Below, in pieces: positions 8,043 through 16,424 of a DNA stretch of 64,000 nucleotides (position 1 is the stretch's first letter; each line of letters opens with the position of its first letter). This stretch comes from Catonella morbi ATCC 51271. Lineage in GTDB: Bacteria; Bacillota; Clostridia; Lachnospirales; Lachnospiraceae. Location: the NCBI RefSeq assembly GCF_000160035.2, contig NZ_KI535370.1, positions 212,035 to 276,034 on the forward strand, read 5' to 3'. The notes under the pieces were generated by a model. The model was not told where the DNA came from and did not search any database. It saw nothing but the letters and a program-made list of their open reading frames with translations. The position numbers were made by a program, and so were the translations under genes.

Positions 8043-9359
8043 ATGACAAGCAATATTGTTTTTAACTCCGATGATTTATTTATCTCTGTCGGTATTGATG
8101 TCGGAGCGGATTTTTCCTGGATGTCAATTGCACTTCCAAACCAGCAGTTTATAGGAAAACCTTACAAAATCATTCATAACTGCATGGAGTCCCTTGAATC
8201 AGCTGTCTTTAAAATAAAAGAAGCAGAAAAGCTGTATTCTCTGGAAACCCGCATTTTCCTCGAATCCACGGGAATTTATCATTACCCACTTTTCTGCTAT
8301 CTTCGTGATAAGGGTTTTAACTGCTCCGTTATAAATCCTATCATTACTAAGAATAGCACAAATATTAACATAAGAAAAGTACATAATGACCGTTTTGATT
8401 CAAAAAAAGCTGCTTTAGTTGGTTTGAAGCCTGACCTTAAGGTTTCGATTATGCCTTCTGAGCTAGCCCTTAACTGTAGAAACCTCTGTCGTGAATACTA
8501 TTCGCTTATGGACTCCCGTTCTGCTTATGTCAATAAGCTGCAAGGTGAACTCCGTATGGCATTTCCACAGTACATAGGTGTATTTTCAAAGGTAACCGTT
8601 AACACCTCTCTAGTTCTGCTTGAGACATACACATCACCGAAGGCCTTTATAGAGGCGGATGAGCAGGAAGTAATCGGAATCATAAAGTCTACAGCACGTT
8701 TTGGTCTTATATATGCTAAAGATAAGTATAATGCCATAATCAAAGCTGCAAATGATGCGAACAAGTTCGGCTGTATATCCTGCAGCAACACAATCCGCAT
8801 CCGTCTCTACATTAGCTTCATCCGTAAGTACGATGAAGAAATATCCAGATTGCTTGAGACAATGAAACAGCTTGTAAAAGCCAATGAAGATACCGAGTTT
8901 GTCAGGCAGTTAAAGCTGATTGAAACCTTTAAAGGAGCAGGGTTCTTATCAGCTATATCTCTGATGTCTGAAATTGGTGACTTCTCTGCTTTCAAAAAGC
9001 CAAAACAGCTTTTTGCCTACTTTGGTCTTGATCCGGCAGTCAAACAGTCAGGCAAGTTCGAAGGAACAAAGGTTAAAATGTCAAAGCGTGGCTCTGCAAT
9101 AGCAAGGAGAGTAATTCATGTGCTGACACTCCAGAGTATAAGCCCTGCAAGGAATGGCAATGCTAAAAACCCCGTTTTAAGAGAGTATTACCTCAAAAAA
9201 TGCGAATCAAAGCCAAAGCTTGTGGCAATGGGAGCTGTATCTCACAAAGTATGCAACATGATTTTTGCTATACTAAGGGATGGTAAACCTTTTGAAATCA
9301 TCACTCCACAAGAGCACATCAGGCAATACAACTCTTCAAAGAGTAATACAGCTGCATAA
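8043..9359 (+). CDS. IS110-family transposase (DEDD recombinase plus transposase_20 domain)
   Basis: A 438-residue IS110 recombinase. The N-terminal RuvC-like DEDD domain begins SVGIDVGADFSW (first acidic residue in GIDVG), followed by RIFLESTGIYH and KVHNDRFDSKKAA, which supply further acidic positions. The C-terminal domain carries LIETFKGAGFLSAISL and FGLDPAVKQSG, ending in the family's serine-containing region (GSAIARRVIHV). The ATG at 8043 follows AAAGGAGCTTGTACTT; a longer reading from 7992 runs through the leader and is not used. The frame is intact, so the element may be active. Unlike its neighbours it lies on the plus strand. Confidence 0.93.
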   Translation: MTSNIVFNSDDLFISVGIDVGADFSWMSIALPNQQFIGKPYKIIHNCMESLESAVFKIKEAEKLYSLETRIFLESTGIYHYPLFCYLRDKGFNCSVINPIITKNSTNINIRKVHNDRFDSKKAALVGLKPDLKVSIMPSELALNCRNLCREYYSLMDSRSAYVNKLQGELRMAFPQYIGVFSKVTVNTSLVLLETYTSPKAFIEADEQEVIGIIKSTARFGLIYAKDKYNAIIKAANDANKFGCISCSNTIRIRLYISFIRKYDEEISRLLETMKQLVKANEDTEFVRQLKLIETFKGAGFLSAISLMSEIGDFSAFKKPKQLFAYFGLDPAVKQSGKFEGTKVKMSKRGSAIARRVIHVLTLQSISPARNGNAKNPVLREYYLKKCESKPKLVAMGAVSHKVCNMIFAILRDGKPFEIITPQEHIRQYNSSKSNTAA

Positions 9360-9836
9360 TTTTTTCAATGCCATCTGCACCAAGGGGGTAGTCTGTCCTT
9401 TTTTACCTAAAATAAAAAATAAGATTTTTCCCTTTTAGGTATTGACATTTATTAGCTGGACTTTTATAGTTGTTAATTTCTAATATTACAATTAAAGTCT
9501 GCAATATTAACTACTTTATAGGCTAATGTCTGTATAAATTATCAAAGTTAAATTTATAAGTAATTTTTTGTACAAATACGGATTAATTATACTATATAGA
9601 GGTCTTACTTTTCAAGCATAACACAATTTTGCAAAGTTTTTGCAGAATAAGTATGGATTTATTGTTATTAATTTAACAGTTAAAAGAATAGGGGCATAAA
9701 CGAGCTATTCATCTCGTCTGAATTTCCTATTAAGCTAAAATAACAGAGGTTGAATTCTCAACCTCTGCCATAAGTAAAACATATATAATTGTAAAACAAA
9801 GAAGCTCTATCACTAAAACTCTTGTGTTAAGTATAT
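9360..9836. other. Intergenic DNA between IS110 and the grd cluster
   Basis: This 477-nt AT-rich gap contains the IS110 right end, two TTGCA boxes (TTGCAA 9629-9634 and TTGCAG 9640-9645) and the terminator at 9744-9767. No credible gene is seen. Before insertion it was probably contiguous with the selD upstream region. Confidence 0.6.
9744..9767 (-). terminator. Intrinsic terminator at the end of the grd cluster
   Basis: CAGAGGTTGA and TCAACCTCTG form a perfect 10-bp stem with a 4-nt loop, followed on the minus strand by TTATTTTAG. It lies 70 nt after the AGCS stop codon. Confidence 0.8.
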
Positions 9837-11282
9837 TTACAACTTAACATTTTCACCCTTAGCAAACTTAGCTATTACACCACCTAAGAAGAGAAGAGCA
9901 AGTATGTTTGGAAGAACCATCAGAGCATTGAAAAGGTCTGAAAGATTCCAAACAAGTTCTACCTTAAGAAGTGAACCACAGAAAACACAAGCTACAACTA
10001 TAAGTGTAAATGGAATTATAGCTTTGTCACCAAAAAGATACTTAATGTTCTGTCTTGCAAAGAAGTACCATCCTATGATTGTTGAGAATGCAAAGAACAA
10101 TAAGCAAAGTGCTACGAACTTAGGACCGATGCCACCAAAACCATGCTCAAAAGCTACCTGTGCTACTACTGTACCGGTAAAATCCTTGTTATCTGTACCA
10201 AAACCAAAAGCAGTACCTTTCTGGAGTACCCCTGTTGAAAGGATTACAAGTGCTGTCATTGTAAGTACTACAAAAGTATCAATAAATACACCAATCATGG
10301 CTACTTCGCCCTGTTCCTGCGGCTTATCAACCTTAGCGATAGCATGTGCATGTGGTGTAGAACCCATACCTGCCTCATTAGAGAAGAGACCTCTTGCTAC
10401 ACCCTTTCTGATTGCTTCTTTAATTGCAATACCTGCTGTACCGCCAACTATTGCCTCCGGTGTAAATGCTCCTGCAAAGATAGAAGCAAAAGCTCCGGGT
10501 ACATTCTTAATGTTAATTATAAGGATAATAAGACCTCCTAAGAGATAGAGTGCTGCCATTATAGGTACACACTTCTCTGTAAAAGATGCGATACGGCTGA
10601 TACCACCCAGGAAAATGAAAGCTGCTATAATCGCAACTGCAATACCAACTATCCAAGTAGGTATTCCAAAAGCTGTCTCGAATGCAGCACTGATAGAATT
10701 AGACTGCACCATATTACCCATAAAGCCAAGTGCAAGAATAATTGCTATCGAAAAGAAACCTGCCATAAACTTACCAAAACCACCCTTAAATGCCTTGGTA
10801 ATATAGTAAACCGGTCCACCTGTAACTTCGCCATTCTTGTCTGTTATCTTGGTCGCCTGCGCAAGACAAGCTTCTCCGTAGATTGTCGCCATACCAAAGA
10901 AGGCTGCAAGCCACATCCAGAAGATTGCTCCCGGACCACCACCTACTATAGCTGTAGCACAACCGGCAATATTTCCGGTTCCAACCTGTGCCGCTATAGC
11001 TGTTGCAAGTGCCTGGAAAGAACTCATACCATCTTTACCGGCTTTAGAGCCGCTAAGAGAGAAATCACCGAACACTCTGTTCCAGCCTCTTCCAAAATGG
11101 CGAATCTGAACAAAACCTGTTCTTATAGTAAAATAAAGACCTGCTCCAAGAAGAACGAAAAGCAGAATGTTATTCCACACAAATCCGCTAATGTCATCAA
11201 CCACTTTAGCAGCCTGATCCATTGCACTTGGCTCTGTCGCTGCGTCTAAAGCCATTACAAAAAACTTTGTTAAACCTGTCAT
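9837..11282 (-). CDS. AGCS-family alanine/glycine:cation symporter
   Basis: A 481-residue sodium-coupled amino-acid carrier of the AGCS family, integral to the membrane, with about ten hydrophobic segments. Family landmarks include ...GLYFTIRTGFVQIRHFG, QALATAIAAQVGTGNIAG and SNEAGMGSTPHAHAIA. The ATG at 11282 follows AGGAGGGAAAGGGT. As last gene of the glycine reductase cluster, downstream of grdB, its likely job is glycine uptake for fermentation; alanine transport is equally allowed by the family. A stem-loop (11375-11402) separates it from grdB and a strong terminator follows it. No glycine riboswitch is recognisable in the leader. Confidence 0.92.
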   Translation of the reverse strand: MTGLTKFFVMALDAATEPSAMDQAAKVVDDISGFVWNNILLFVLLGAGLYFTIRTGFVQIRHFGRGWNRVFGDFSLSGSKAGKDGMSSFQALATAIAAQVGTGNIAGCATAIVGGGPGAIFWMWLAAFFGMATIYGEACLAQATKITDKNGEVTGGPVYYITKAFKGGFGKFMAGFFSIAIILALGFMGNMVQSNSISAAFETAFGIPTWIVGIAVAIIAAFIFLGGISRIASFTEKCVPIMAALYLLGGLIILIINIKNVPGAFASIFAGAFTPEAIVGGTAGIAIKEAIRKGVARGLFSNEAGMGSTPHAHAIAKVDKPQEQGEVAMIGVFIDTFVVLTMTALVILSTGVLQKGTAFGFGTDNKDFTGTVVAQVAFEHGFGGIGPKFVALCLLFFAFSTIIGWYFFARQNIKYLFGDKAIIPFTLIVVACVFCGSLLKVELVWNLSDLFNALMVLPNILALLFLGGVIAKFAKGENVKL

Positions 11283-11374
11283 ACCCTTTCCCTCCTCAAA
11301 TAGTTAATTATTTCAAAGTTTCAACCATAACTTGAAATTATAAATTAAACCGGGCATTTCATTAATAATACTAC

Positions 11375-11402
11375 CCCTCCACAAGTTTAGCCTTGTGGAG
11401 GG
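11375..11402 (-). terminator. Stem-loop between grdB and the AGCS gene
   Basis: CCCTCCACAAG and CTTGTGGAGGG make a perfect 11-bp stem with a 6-nt loop, 17 nt after the grdB stop. The following minus-strand sequence (GTAGTATTATTAATG) is not a good U-run, so it may be a partial terminator or an mRNA-stabilising stem. Confidence 0.55.
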
Positions 11403-11418
11403 ATACCAAAACTAAACC

Positions 11419-12732
11419 TTATTTATCAAAAACTGTCTGCTTGTCAACCTCTGTGCAGAGAGCATCAAGAGCTTTCTGAACTATTCTGCGACGAAGTTCT
11501 TTTTCTTCATCTGCAGGTAATGCAGGATTACCAAGTGGATGAGGAATAGCAACAGCAGGAACTATTCTGTTTGCACCAACAGTAAGTGAAATAGGTGTAA
11601 CTGTACAAATATGAACTACAGGAATTCCTGTTGCTTCAATAGCTTTTACCATCGTTGCACCGCAACGTGTACAGGTGCCTCACGTACTGGTCAGAATTAC
11701 AGCATCTACTCCGGCAGCAAGAAGAGTCTGACCGATTTCCTCACCAAACTTCTTAGCAGAAGCAACTGCAGTTCCGTTACCAACTGTTGAATAGTAGAAC
11801 TCATGAAGTTTACCGATAACTCCCTCTTTCTCCATATCGCGAAGTACATCAAGAGGAACTACACGATCTGCAAGTTCATTAGCGTATACAGGGTCATATC
11901 CGCCATGTGCAGTCTCTGAATTTGTACTATCAAGACTGTTAAGTCCCTTCATACTGTAAGTACCATACTTAGAAGCATTTGAACTTTCAATATGATCCGG
12001 ATTTCCTTTAGGTACAATACCGCCTGATGTAACTACTGCTATAGTGGCCTTGCTCATATCCTTAATAGCCTTACCCGGCTCAACTCTGTCAAATACAGGC
12101 ATTGGATACTCTGTTGTAAACGGCTTGTCAGCAATCTTTTTAAGAAGCATTTCAACCGCTCTCTTTGAGCCTCTCTTTGACTCGAAGAAGTTTACACGCT
12201 GATTCTGGTTGAAGTATCCTTCTTCTATAGATGCACCTACAGTCTCTCCCTTAGCAAGCTTAAGTGCAAGAGGTGCCATCTTTTTAACCGCATCTCTCAT
12301 ACCTGCTGCGTTATTCTTGGTAGATACGATATATACCTGATTCTTAAACATATCTACACCGGGATTTTCCTCATACATACCGGTAACTACAGGTATATTT
12401 AATTCTTCTTTGATTGCTGCTGCGATAGTTGCACAAGCAACACCGTAACGACCGGCGTTAAATGCAGGACCGGCTATAAATAAATCAGGATTCTGTGATT
12501 TAACCATCTCGATAATCTCAGCCTTAGCCTTATCAAGATTTTCATTGAAATAACTGTCTCCGCAGATAACAGTAGCAACTATTTCTGCTTCTTCGCCAAA
12601 CTCTGCAGCAAGCGCCATACCGGGACCTACTTTTTCTCCTACGCGGAGTTCAGCTGCATAATCAGCCTTTTCCTCGCCACCAATCTGTGCAAAGAACTGG
12701 TTGATATAATGAACAACTCTAAGTTTTGCCAT
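11419..12732 (-). CDS. grdB: Glycine reductase protein B, selenoprotein subunit GrdB (Sec351)
   Basis: Substrate-specific selenoprotein of glycine reductase; with GrdE it binds glycine and passes a carboxymethyl group to the selenium of GrdA. The full product is 437 residues with Sec encoded by TGA (complement 11680-11682) at codon 351 in ILTST-U-GTCTRCGATM, the family's UxxCxxC motif. Read without recoding, the gene splits in two. The ATG at 12732 follows AAGGAGAAAATC and gives MAKLRVVHYINQFF, the conserved start. It lies 10 nt after grdE. A perfect hairpin (11653-11667) follows the UGA at SECIS distance. The N-terminal domain carries the IGGEEKAD motif shared with GrdH. Confidence 0.97.
11653..11667 (-). 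promoter_or_regulatory. SECIS hairpin of grdB
   Basis: CGTTGC-GGT-GCAACG on the coding strand forms a 6-bp stem with a 3-nt loop, beginning 12 nt after the UGA. The same stem, with loop GCT, follows the UGA of grdH. Confidence 0.7.
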
Positions 12733-12742
12733 GATTTTCTCC

Positions 12743-14023
12743 TTATCTCGCACTAAGTGTATTAAAGCCCATTTCGTTTGTTGCTCCGGTAATTACCTGA
12801 AGCTCAACTTCAAGTGTACCGTCTTCTCTAAGTGTATGCTCGTTAGCACCTGCAATCTTGTTTACATAAGCAAGAGTACCGATAACCTTATCAAGCTTAG
12901 GAAGAATAACAACCTGGTTAGCATTACCACCGGTTACAAGTGCATTTGCAGCTACATTTGCATCTGCAAGTGACTGTGACTTACCGTCACGTCCCGCATA
13001 CTCATCGGTAATAATAACTGTCTTAATTCCCTTAGCCTCAATCTTTGTGCAGTTCATGATGAGGTCGGTATCAGGGTTACCAAAACCTTCCTCAGAGATT
13101 ATAACTGCATCAAGTCCAAGCATCTCGCAAAGCTTTGCTGTCTGGTTTGAAGAACGCTGTTTATCAGCAAGATAAACGTTTTCGTTTGTAATGATATGAG
13201 CTACAAAGTTAATTGTCTTTCCATGCTCAGCATATAAATCTTCGATAACAGGGTTATTCTGATGTGCATAAGTCTGGTTCTTATCACAAGAAGAAACACA
13301 GTTACCGGAAATAATAGCACCGTCCATATCCTCTGTAGGATAAAGTACTGTAGGAAGAATCTTCTTAGCATCTACGCCATATACATAGGTATCATGAAGA
13401 AGCCCCTGGCTCTGAAGCATCTGTACATAGCCGACTCTTGGAAGTCCCGGGAACTTTTCAAAGCCTTCTTTAAGTGTAGGAGCTTCATATACTACAGTCT
13501 CATCGGGCGTGAGGTTTCTTGCAAGTTCACCGATGTATGCAGCTACATTAAGACCTGCCATACGAACTGCGTGCTCATAATCATGAGGAGCAACTCCGTC
13601 AACACCTTCACAGATAAGGCAAAGGTTAAGCAGTTTTGAATATGGTGTATACTGTGCTCCAAGGCCTGTCATATCGATAATACCTTCCTGGAAACCAACG
13701 ATAGGTCCACAGGTAACTACTGCCATATCCTTAAGGCAATATGTCTTTCCGGAACCAACGGTATCTACAGGAGCTACAACGCCCGGGAAGATGCCTCCGG
13801 TTCCTTCTACTTTTACTCTAGGCTCAATTACGTCCTTAACAGGGGTAATTCTTACGGATTCGCCCGGTTTAGCAATGTCAAAGTCTGCGCATTTAAGTTT
13901 CTCCTGCTCAAGAACTATTTTGATAAGTTCTTCTTTGTTCACATAGAGAACTCCGTCTTCAATCTTTGACGTTGTTGCAAATTGGATGTCTTTGATAAAA
14001 ATCTTTCCAAGTTCCAGTTTCAC
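12743..14023 (-). CDS. grdE: Glycine reductase protein B proprotein GrdE
   Basis: A 426-residue proprotein that in characterised systems is cleaved before an internal Cys to give two subunits, the new N-terminus carrying the carbonyl group that forms a Schiff base with glycine. The expected site is visible as ISGNCVSSCDKN near residue 240. The start is GTG at 14023, 8 nt after AGGAGG; an ATG between them is out of frame. The gene precedes grdB by 10 nt and shares its transcript. Upstream is a 660-nt non-coding stretch with GC-centred palindromes and a terminator closing the preceding grdX unit, so grdE-grdB probably has its own promoter. Confidence 0.97.
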   Translation of the reverse strand: MKLELGKIFIKDIQFATTSKIEDGVLYVNKEELIKIVLEQEKLKCADFDIAKPGESVRITPVKDVIEPRVKVEGTGGIFPGVVAPVDTVGSGKTYCLKDMAVVTCGPIVGFQEGIIDMTGLGAQYTPYSKLLNLCLICEGVDGVAPHDYEHAVRMAGLNVAAYIGELARNLTPDETVVYEAPTLKEGFEKFPGLPRVGYVQMLQSQGLLHDTYVYGVDAKKILPTVLYPTEDMDGAIISGNCVSSCDKNQTYAHQNNPVIEDLYAEHGKTINFVAHIITNENVYLADKQRSSNQTAKLCEMLGLDAVIISEEGFGNPDTDLIMNCTKIEAKGIKTVIITDEYAGRDGKSQSLADANVAANALVTGGNANQVVILPKLDKVIGTLAYVNKIAGANEHTLREDGTLEVELQVITGATNEMGFNTLSAR

Positions 14024-14262
14024 AACTCATACCTCCTAATTATATTGTGTATTATTTTCAAACAATTCAAATGACGGAACTTTTAAGTACATTTTACTGC
14101 TAAATTATAATAAAAAATTTATAATTTTTATATTTTAATAACTTAAATTTTAACTCTGTCATCCAAATCATTTATAGGAAAAATAAATAATAATTTCCTA
14201 TTTGAAACCTTCCCTATTATATCATGTTCCACTAAAATTGTAATCTAATATTTCATTAATTT

Positions 14263-14435
14263 TTGCACTTTCTATATATCTGATACTTTTTCAAATGTTA
14301 TCGCGTTCATAAGCGCGCTTATTTTAAATATTGCACAAAGGCTTATATTGTTACTTTTTAAGGTTTTATTATTAGTTATTTTTGTCATTGTCTGATAATT
14401 GTATTTTTTGCACTAAATCGCGGTAACATTTGCAA
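14263..14435. promoter_or_regulatory. GC-centred palindrome boxes upstream of grdE
   Basis: Boxes present: TTGCAC (14263), ATCGCG (14300), ATAAGCGCGCTTAT (14309-14322, perfect palindrome), TTGCAC (14331), TTGCAC (14408), ATCGCG (14417) and TTGCAA (14430). Spacings are roughly multiples of 10-12 bp. Equivalent boxes occur upstream of grdI, grdA and trxB. The function is unknown; a regulator site or RNA feature is possible. Confidence 0.45.
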
Positions 14436-14498
14436 TTTTTTTGAATTTAACAATATAGACATCAAAAGTATAAAATCGACTTAGTTTTGTTTACAATA

Positions 14499-14629
14499 AA
14501 GTGTGTGCCTGCACACACTTCGCACGCGGGCGGCGACGCAAGGCAAACTTCCCTACCGCGAGCTGTGCATGCCTCGGAGAGATTTTTGTTTAATAGGAAA
14601 TTTCGAAGAAATTTCCTATTAAACAAAAA
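14499..14629 (+). repeat. Structured dispersed repeat, copy A
   Basis: A GC-rich module in AT-rich surroundings. It contains hairpin GTGTGTG-CCTG-CACACAC (14501-14518), then arms GCAC...GCGG and CCGC...GTGC, then TCGGAGAGATTT and a 22-bp perfect inverted repeat (14583-14604 with 14608-14629). Copy B is at 59133-59258, same orientation relative to the window, with one compensatory pair change. It lies between grdX and grdE, opposite to their direction. Confidence 0.7.
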
Positions 14630-14678
14630 AATAATCCAAGTTCTAATAAGATTATATCTTAATAGTTCTTGGATTATT
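14630..14678 (-). terminator. Terminator after grdX
   Basis: AATAATCCAAG and CTTGGATTATT form an 11-bp stem with further inner pairing. On the minus strand it is followed by TTTTTTGTTT. The stem starts 6 nt after the grdX stop codon and may act on both strands. Confidence 0.75.
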
Positions 14679-14683
14679 TATAA

Positions 14684-15073
14684 TTATTTTAATGCTTCAA
14701 ATGACTCTATCCCACTTGAAATAAGTGTGAAATCAATGAAACGTTTGTCTTCATCTGTGCCTTCTCTAAACTCATCAACTCTTTTCACGAACTTTTTACA
14801 ATTATCTATAGCATCTTCTATCATCAGCAAAGAGTCTGCATCTACATTACCCTCAACAACATGAATCATAACCGACTTATACGGAGTCTGTCCGGGTTTT
14901 ACACTTCCCGACAGCGGATGTGTAAGTAGCTTTGAGCCTTTATGTATCATATCTCTAAGTTTTTCCATTACATCCTGGATACCGCCATCTATAAAATCAA
15001 TGTTATAGCTATCTCCAATCTTTTCTTTAACCAAAGGATTATTGGTGACTATCAGAACTTCCTTCTTCTTCAT
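14684..15073 (-). CDS. grdX: GrdX family protein of the glycine reductase cluster
   Basis: A 129-residue GrdX protein, a small conserved product of glycine reductase operons whose biochemical role is not established. The sequence begins MKKKEVLIVTNNPLVKEK and contains a GNVDADSLLMIEDAI segment; it is soluble, with no metal-binding or catalytic motif I can name. The start ATG follows GGAGATTATAA. Position is unusual in detail: it lies after grdD at the end of the grdA-grdC-grdD unit, separated from grdD by a strong hairpin (15156-15209), and is followed by a terminator. Confidence 0.9.
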   Translation of the reverse strand: MKKKEVLIVTNNPLVKEKIGDSYNIDFIDGGIQDVMEKLRDMIHKGSKLLTHPLSGSVKPGQTPYKSVMIHVVEGNVDADSLLMIEDAIDNCKKFVKRVDEFREGTDEDKRFIDFTLISSGIESFEALK

Positions 15074-15155
15074 TTATAATCTCCTAAGCAATAATGATAA
15101 AACCAAATCATTTATTCATATGTATTCCTGATATTTCGGAAATAATTTGGAACAA

Positions 15156-15209
15156 AATATTAGCCACAGAATCTTTATCTTAAAGGTAAAGATTCTGTAG
15201 CTAAATATT
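15156..15209 (-). terminator. Long stem-loop between grdD and grdX
   Basis: The arms 15156-15176 and 15188-15209 pair over about 20 bp with one mismatch and one bulge. On the minus strand the stem is followed by TTTTGTTCC. It may be a partial terminator lowering grdX expression or an mRNA end stabiliser. Confidence 0.6.
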
Positions 15210-15245
15210 ATATAAGAAAAAATTCTGCTTTCAGGATTCCCTGTG

Positions 15246-16403
15246 TCAGCTTACGTAACCGGCCTTTTTGAGTATCTCAACCGATTTAGCCTTATTTGCA
15301 TCAGAAACTCTGATAATAGGACCTGTACAGCCCATACCGCTCTCAGCATAGATACTTTCTTTCCAAAGCACCTTAACAGCATCCTCAAGATCCATAACTT
15401 CAACACCCGGAATCTGAGCAGTAACGATTTCCTTTGGTGGCTCTTTAACATCTTCACTAGGTGCAGCACTCTTCTCACGGGCTGCCTTAAGCTCAGCCAA
15501 TATCTTATCAAGACCTGCCTTCTTTGCAGCCTTAAATTCAGCATCAGCTACATCAAACACTTTTCCTCTTACAAGCTGTGCAGCATAACGGATAGCGTTT
15601 GCAATAACAGGAGTACCGGATGCACGGGAAATAATCATAACAAGGTTCTTATAACCTTCACCTATACCCGGACCATATCCAAAACCTGTCGCCTCATAGC
15701 TTCCTCCTGTTGTGAAAGAAGAAAGCATCTTGCTCATAACATTTCCTGTAAGCGAGTCCATAACCATAATGTCAGGAGTAGCTCTAAGTACGTCATTACC
15801 TCTCATTACACAGCCACCGTCAGATCTGCTTGACTCTGTGAAACGAATGTCATAACCACCTTCCTGAAGTCTCTTAAGCTCTTTTTCAGTCTGTCTTGCA
15901 CCATCTACATTAAGAATACCGATTGTAGGCTCTTTAACTCCGCAAGCCTTAGCAGTTATAATACCATAGATAGCATTCTTTATCATACCTTCAATACGGT
16001 CTGTACTTGAAGTACCTGTAGTATTGGCAATGAATAATTCCTTACCAACACCCGGAGTAACAGCACGACCTACTGTAGATACACCTATCGGAAATGGATA
16101 ATGCATGGTAACCGCACCGTCAATTTCTCCTGATGCAAGCATTTCATCCATTTTATCATGTCCTTCTTCATCGTTACTAACCTTAACAGTAGTAACTCCT
16201 TCTGCCTCAAGAGTACCGATGTAATAAACATCAATTCCGTCTCTCGCAGCCTCAACCGCAGCTTTCATGGTAGTCTCTTCGCCATGCTCAGAACCCATAC
16301 CTGTAAGTGCAATTTTAGGTCTCTTACCGAAGCTTCCTGTTTCAAGGCCTTCAGCCATTTCAAGGAAGGTATCGGCAATTATCTTTTCAATTCCTTTTCC
16401 CAT
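15246..16403 (-). CDS. grdD: Glycine reductase protein C, subunit GrdD
   Basis: A 385-residue subunit of protein C, which releases acetyl phosphate from the acetyl thioester after carboxymethyl transfer from GrdA. The C-terminal ESGMGCTGPII holds the Cys known in the family to carry the acetyl group. The N-terminal two thirds resemble the phosphate acyltransferase PlsX-like fold (ALTGMGSEHGEE). A Lys/Pro/Glu-rich linker (AAREKSAAPSEDVKEPPKE) separates the two parts. The start ATG is 21 nt after the grdC stop. GrdC and GrdD act as one enzyme; the acetyl phosphate product feeds acetate kinase, which is not in this window. Confidence 0.96.
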   Translation of the reverse strand: MGKGIEKIIADTFLEMAEGLETGSFGKRPKIALTGMGSEHGEETTMKAAVEAARDGIDVYYIGTLEAEGVTTVKVSNDEEGHDKMDEMLASGEIDGAVTMHYPFPIGVSTVGRAVTPGVGKELFIANTTGTSSTDRIEGMIKNAIYGIITAKACGVKEPTIGILNVDGARQTEKELKRLQEGGYDIRFTESSRSDGGCVMRGNDVLRATPDIMVMDSLTGNVMSKMLSSFTTGGSYEATGFGYGPGIGEGYKNLVMIISRASGTPVIANAIRYAAQLVRGKVFDVADAEFKAAKKAGLDKILAELKAAREKSAAPSEDVKEPPKEIVTAQIPGVEVMDLEDAVKVLWKESIYAESGMGCTGPIIRVSDANKAKSVEILKKAGYVS

Positions 16404-16424
16404 TACATTTCCACCTTCCTCAGA

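Larger units (their letters stand above)
7740..9430 (+). mobile_element. IS110-family insertion sequence (ends approximate)
   Basis: A DEDD-type IS110 transposase gene (8043-9359) is preceded by about 300 nt of hairpin-rich non-coding DNA and followed by a short AT-rich tail. IS110 elements lack terminal inverted repeats and make no sizeable target duplication, so exact ends cannot be read from one copy; the limits given are estimates. It separates the sel operon from the grd cluster, with its left end within about 60 bp of the selD operator. Confidence 0.6.

Noticed and set aside
9904-10548. Long plus-strand frame opposite the AGCS transporter gene (also others at 4498-5208 and 15243-15833)
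   Set aside because: They are antisense shadows of well-conserved genes, with low-complexity Ser/Thr/Ile-rich translations and no ribosome sites.
11283-11418. Glycine riboswitch before the AGCS gene
   Set aside because: The leader has one simple stem-loop but none of the tandem aptamer sequence features; the same holds for the grdE and grdI leaders.
11419-11652. Separate small gene after the grdB stop, and likewise at 21923-22156
   Set aside because: These are the C-terminal parts of GrdB and GrdH after the UGA read as Sec; frame, family motif and SECIS hairpin all agree.
14487-14864. Plus-strand open frame over the structured repeat (and a similar one at 59137-59514)
   Set aside because: Both frames begin in the GC-rich repeat and give similar peptides only because the repeat is shared; they lack ribosome sites, and copy differences follow RNA pairing rather than codons. 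Only the tail at 59392-59514 was kept, as a low-confidence remnant.
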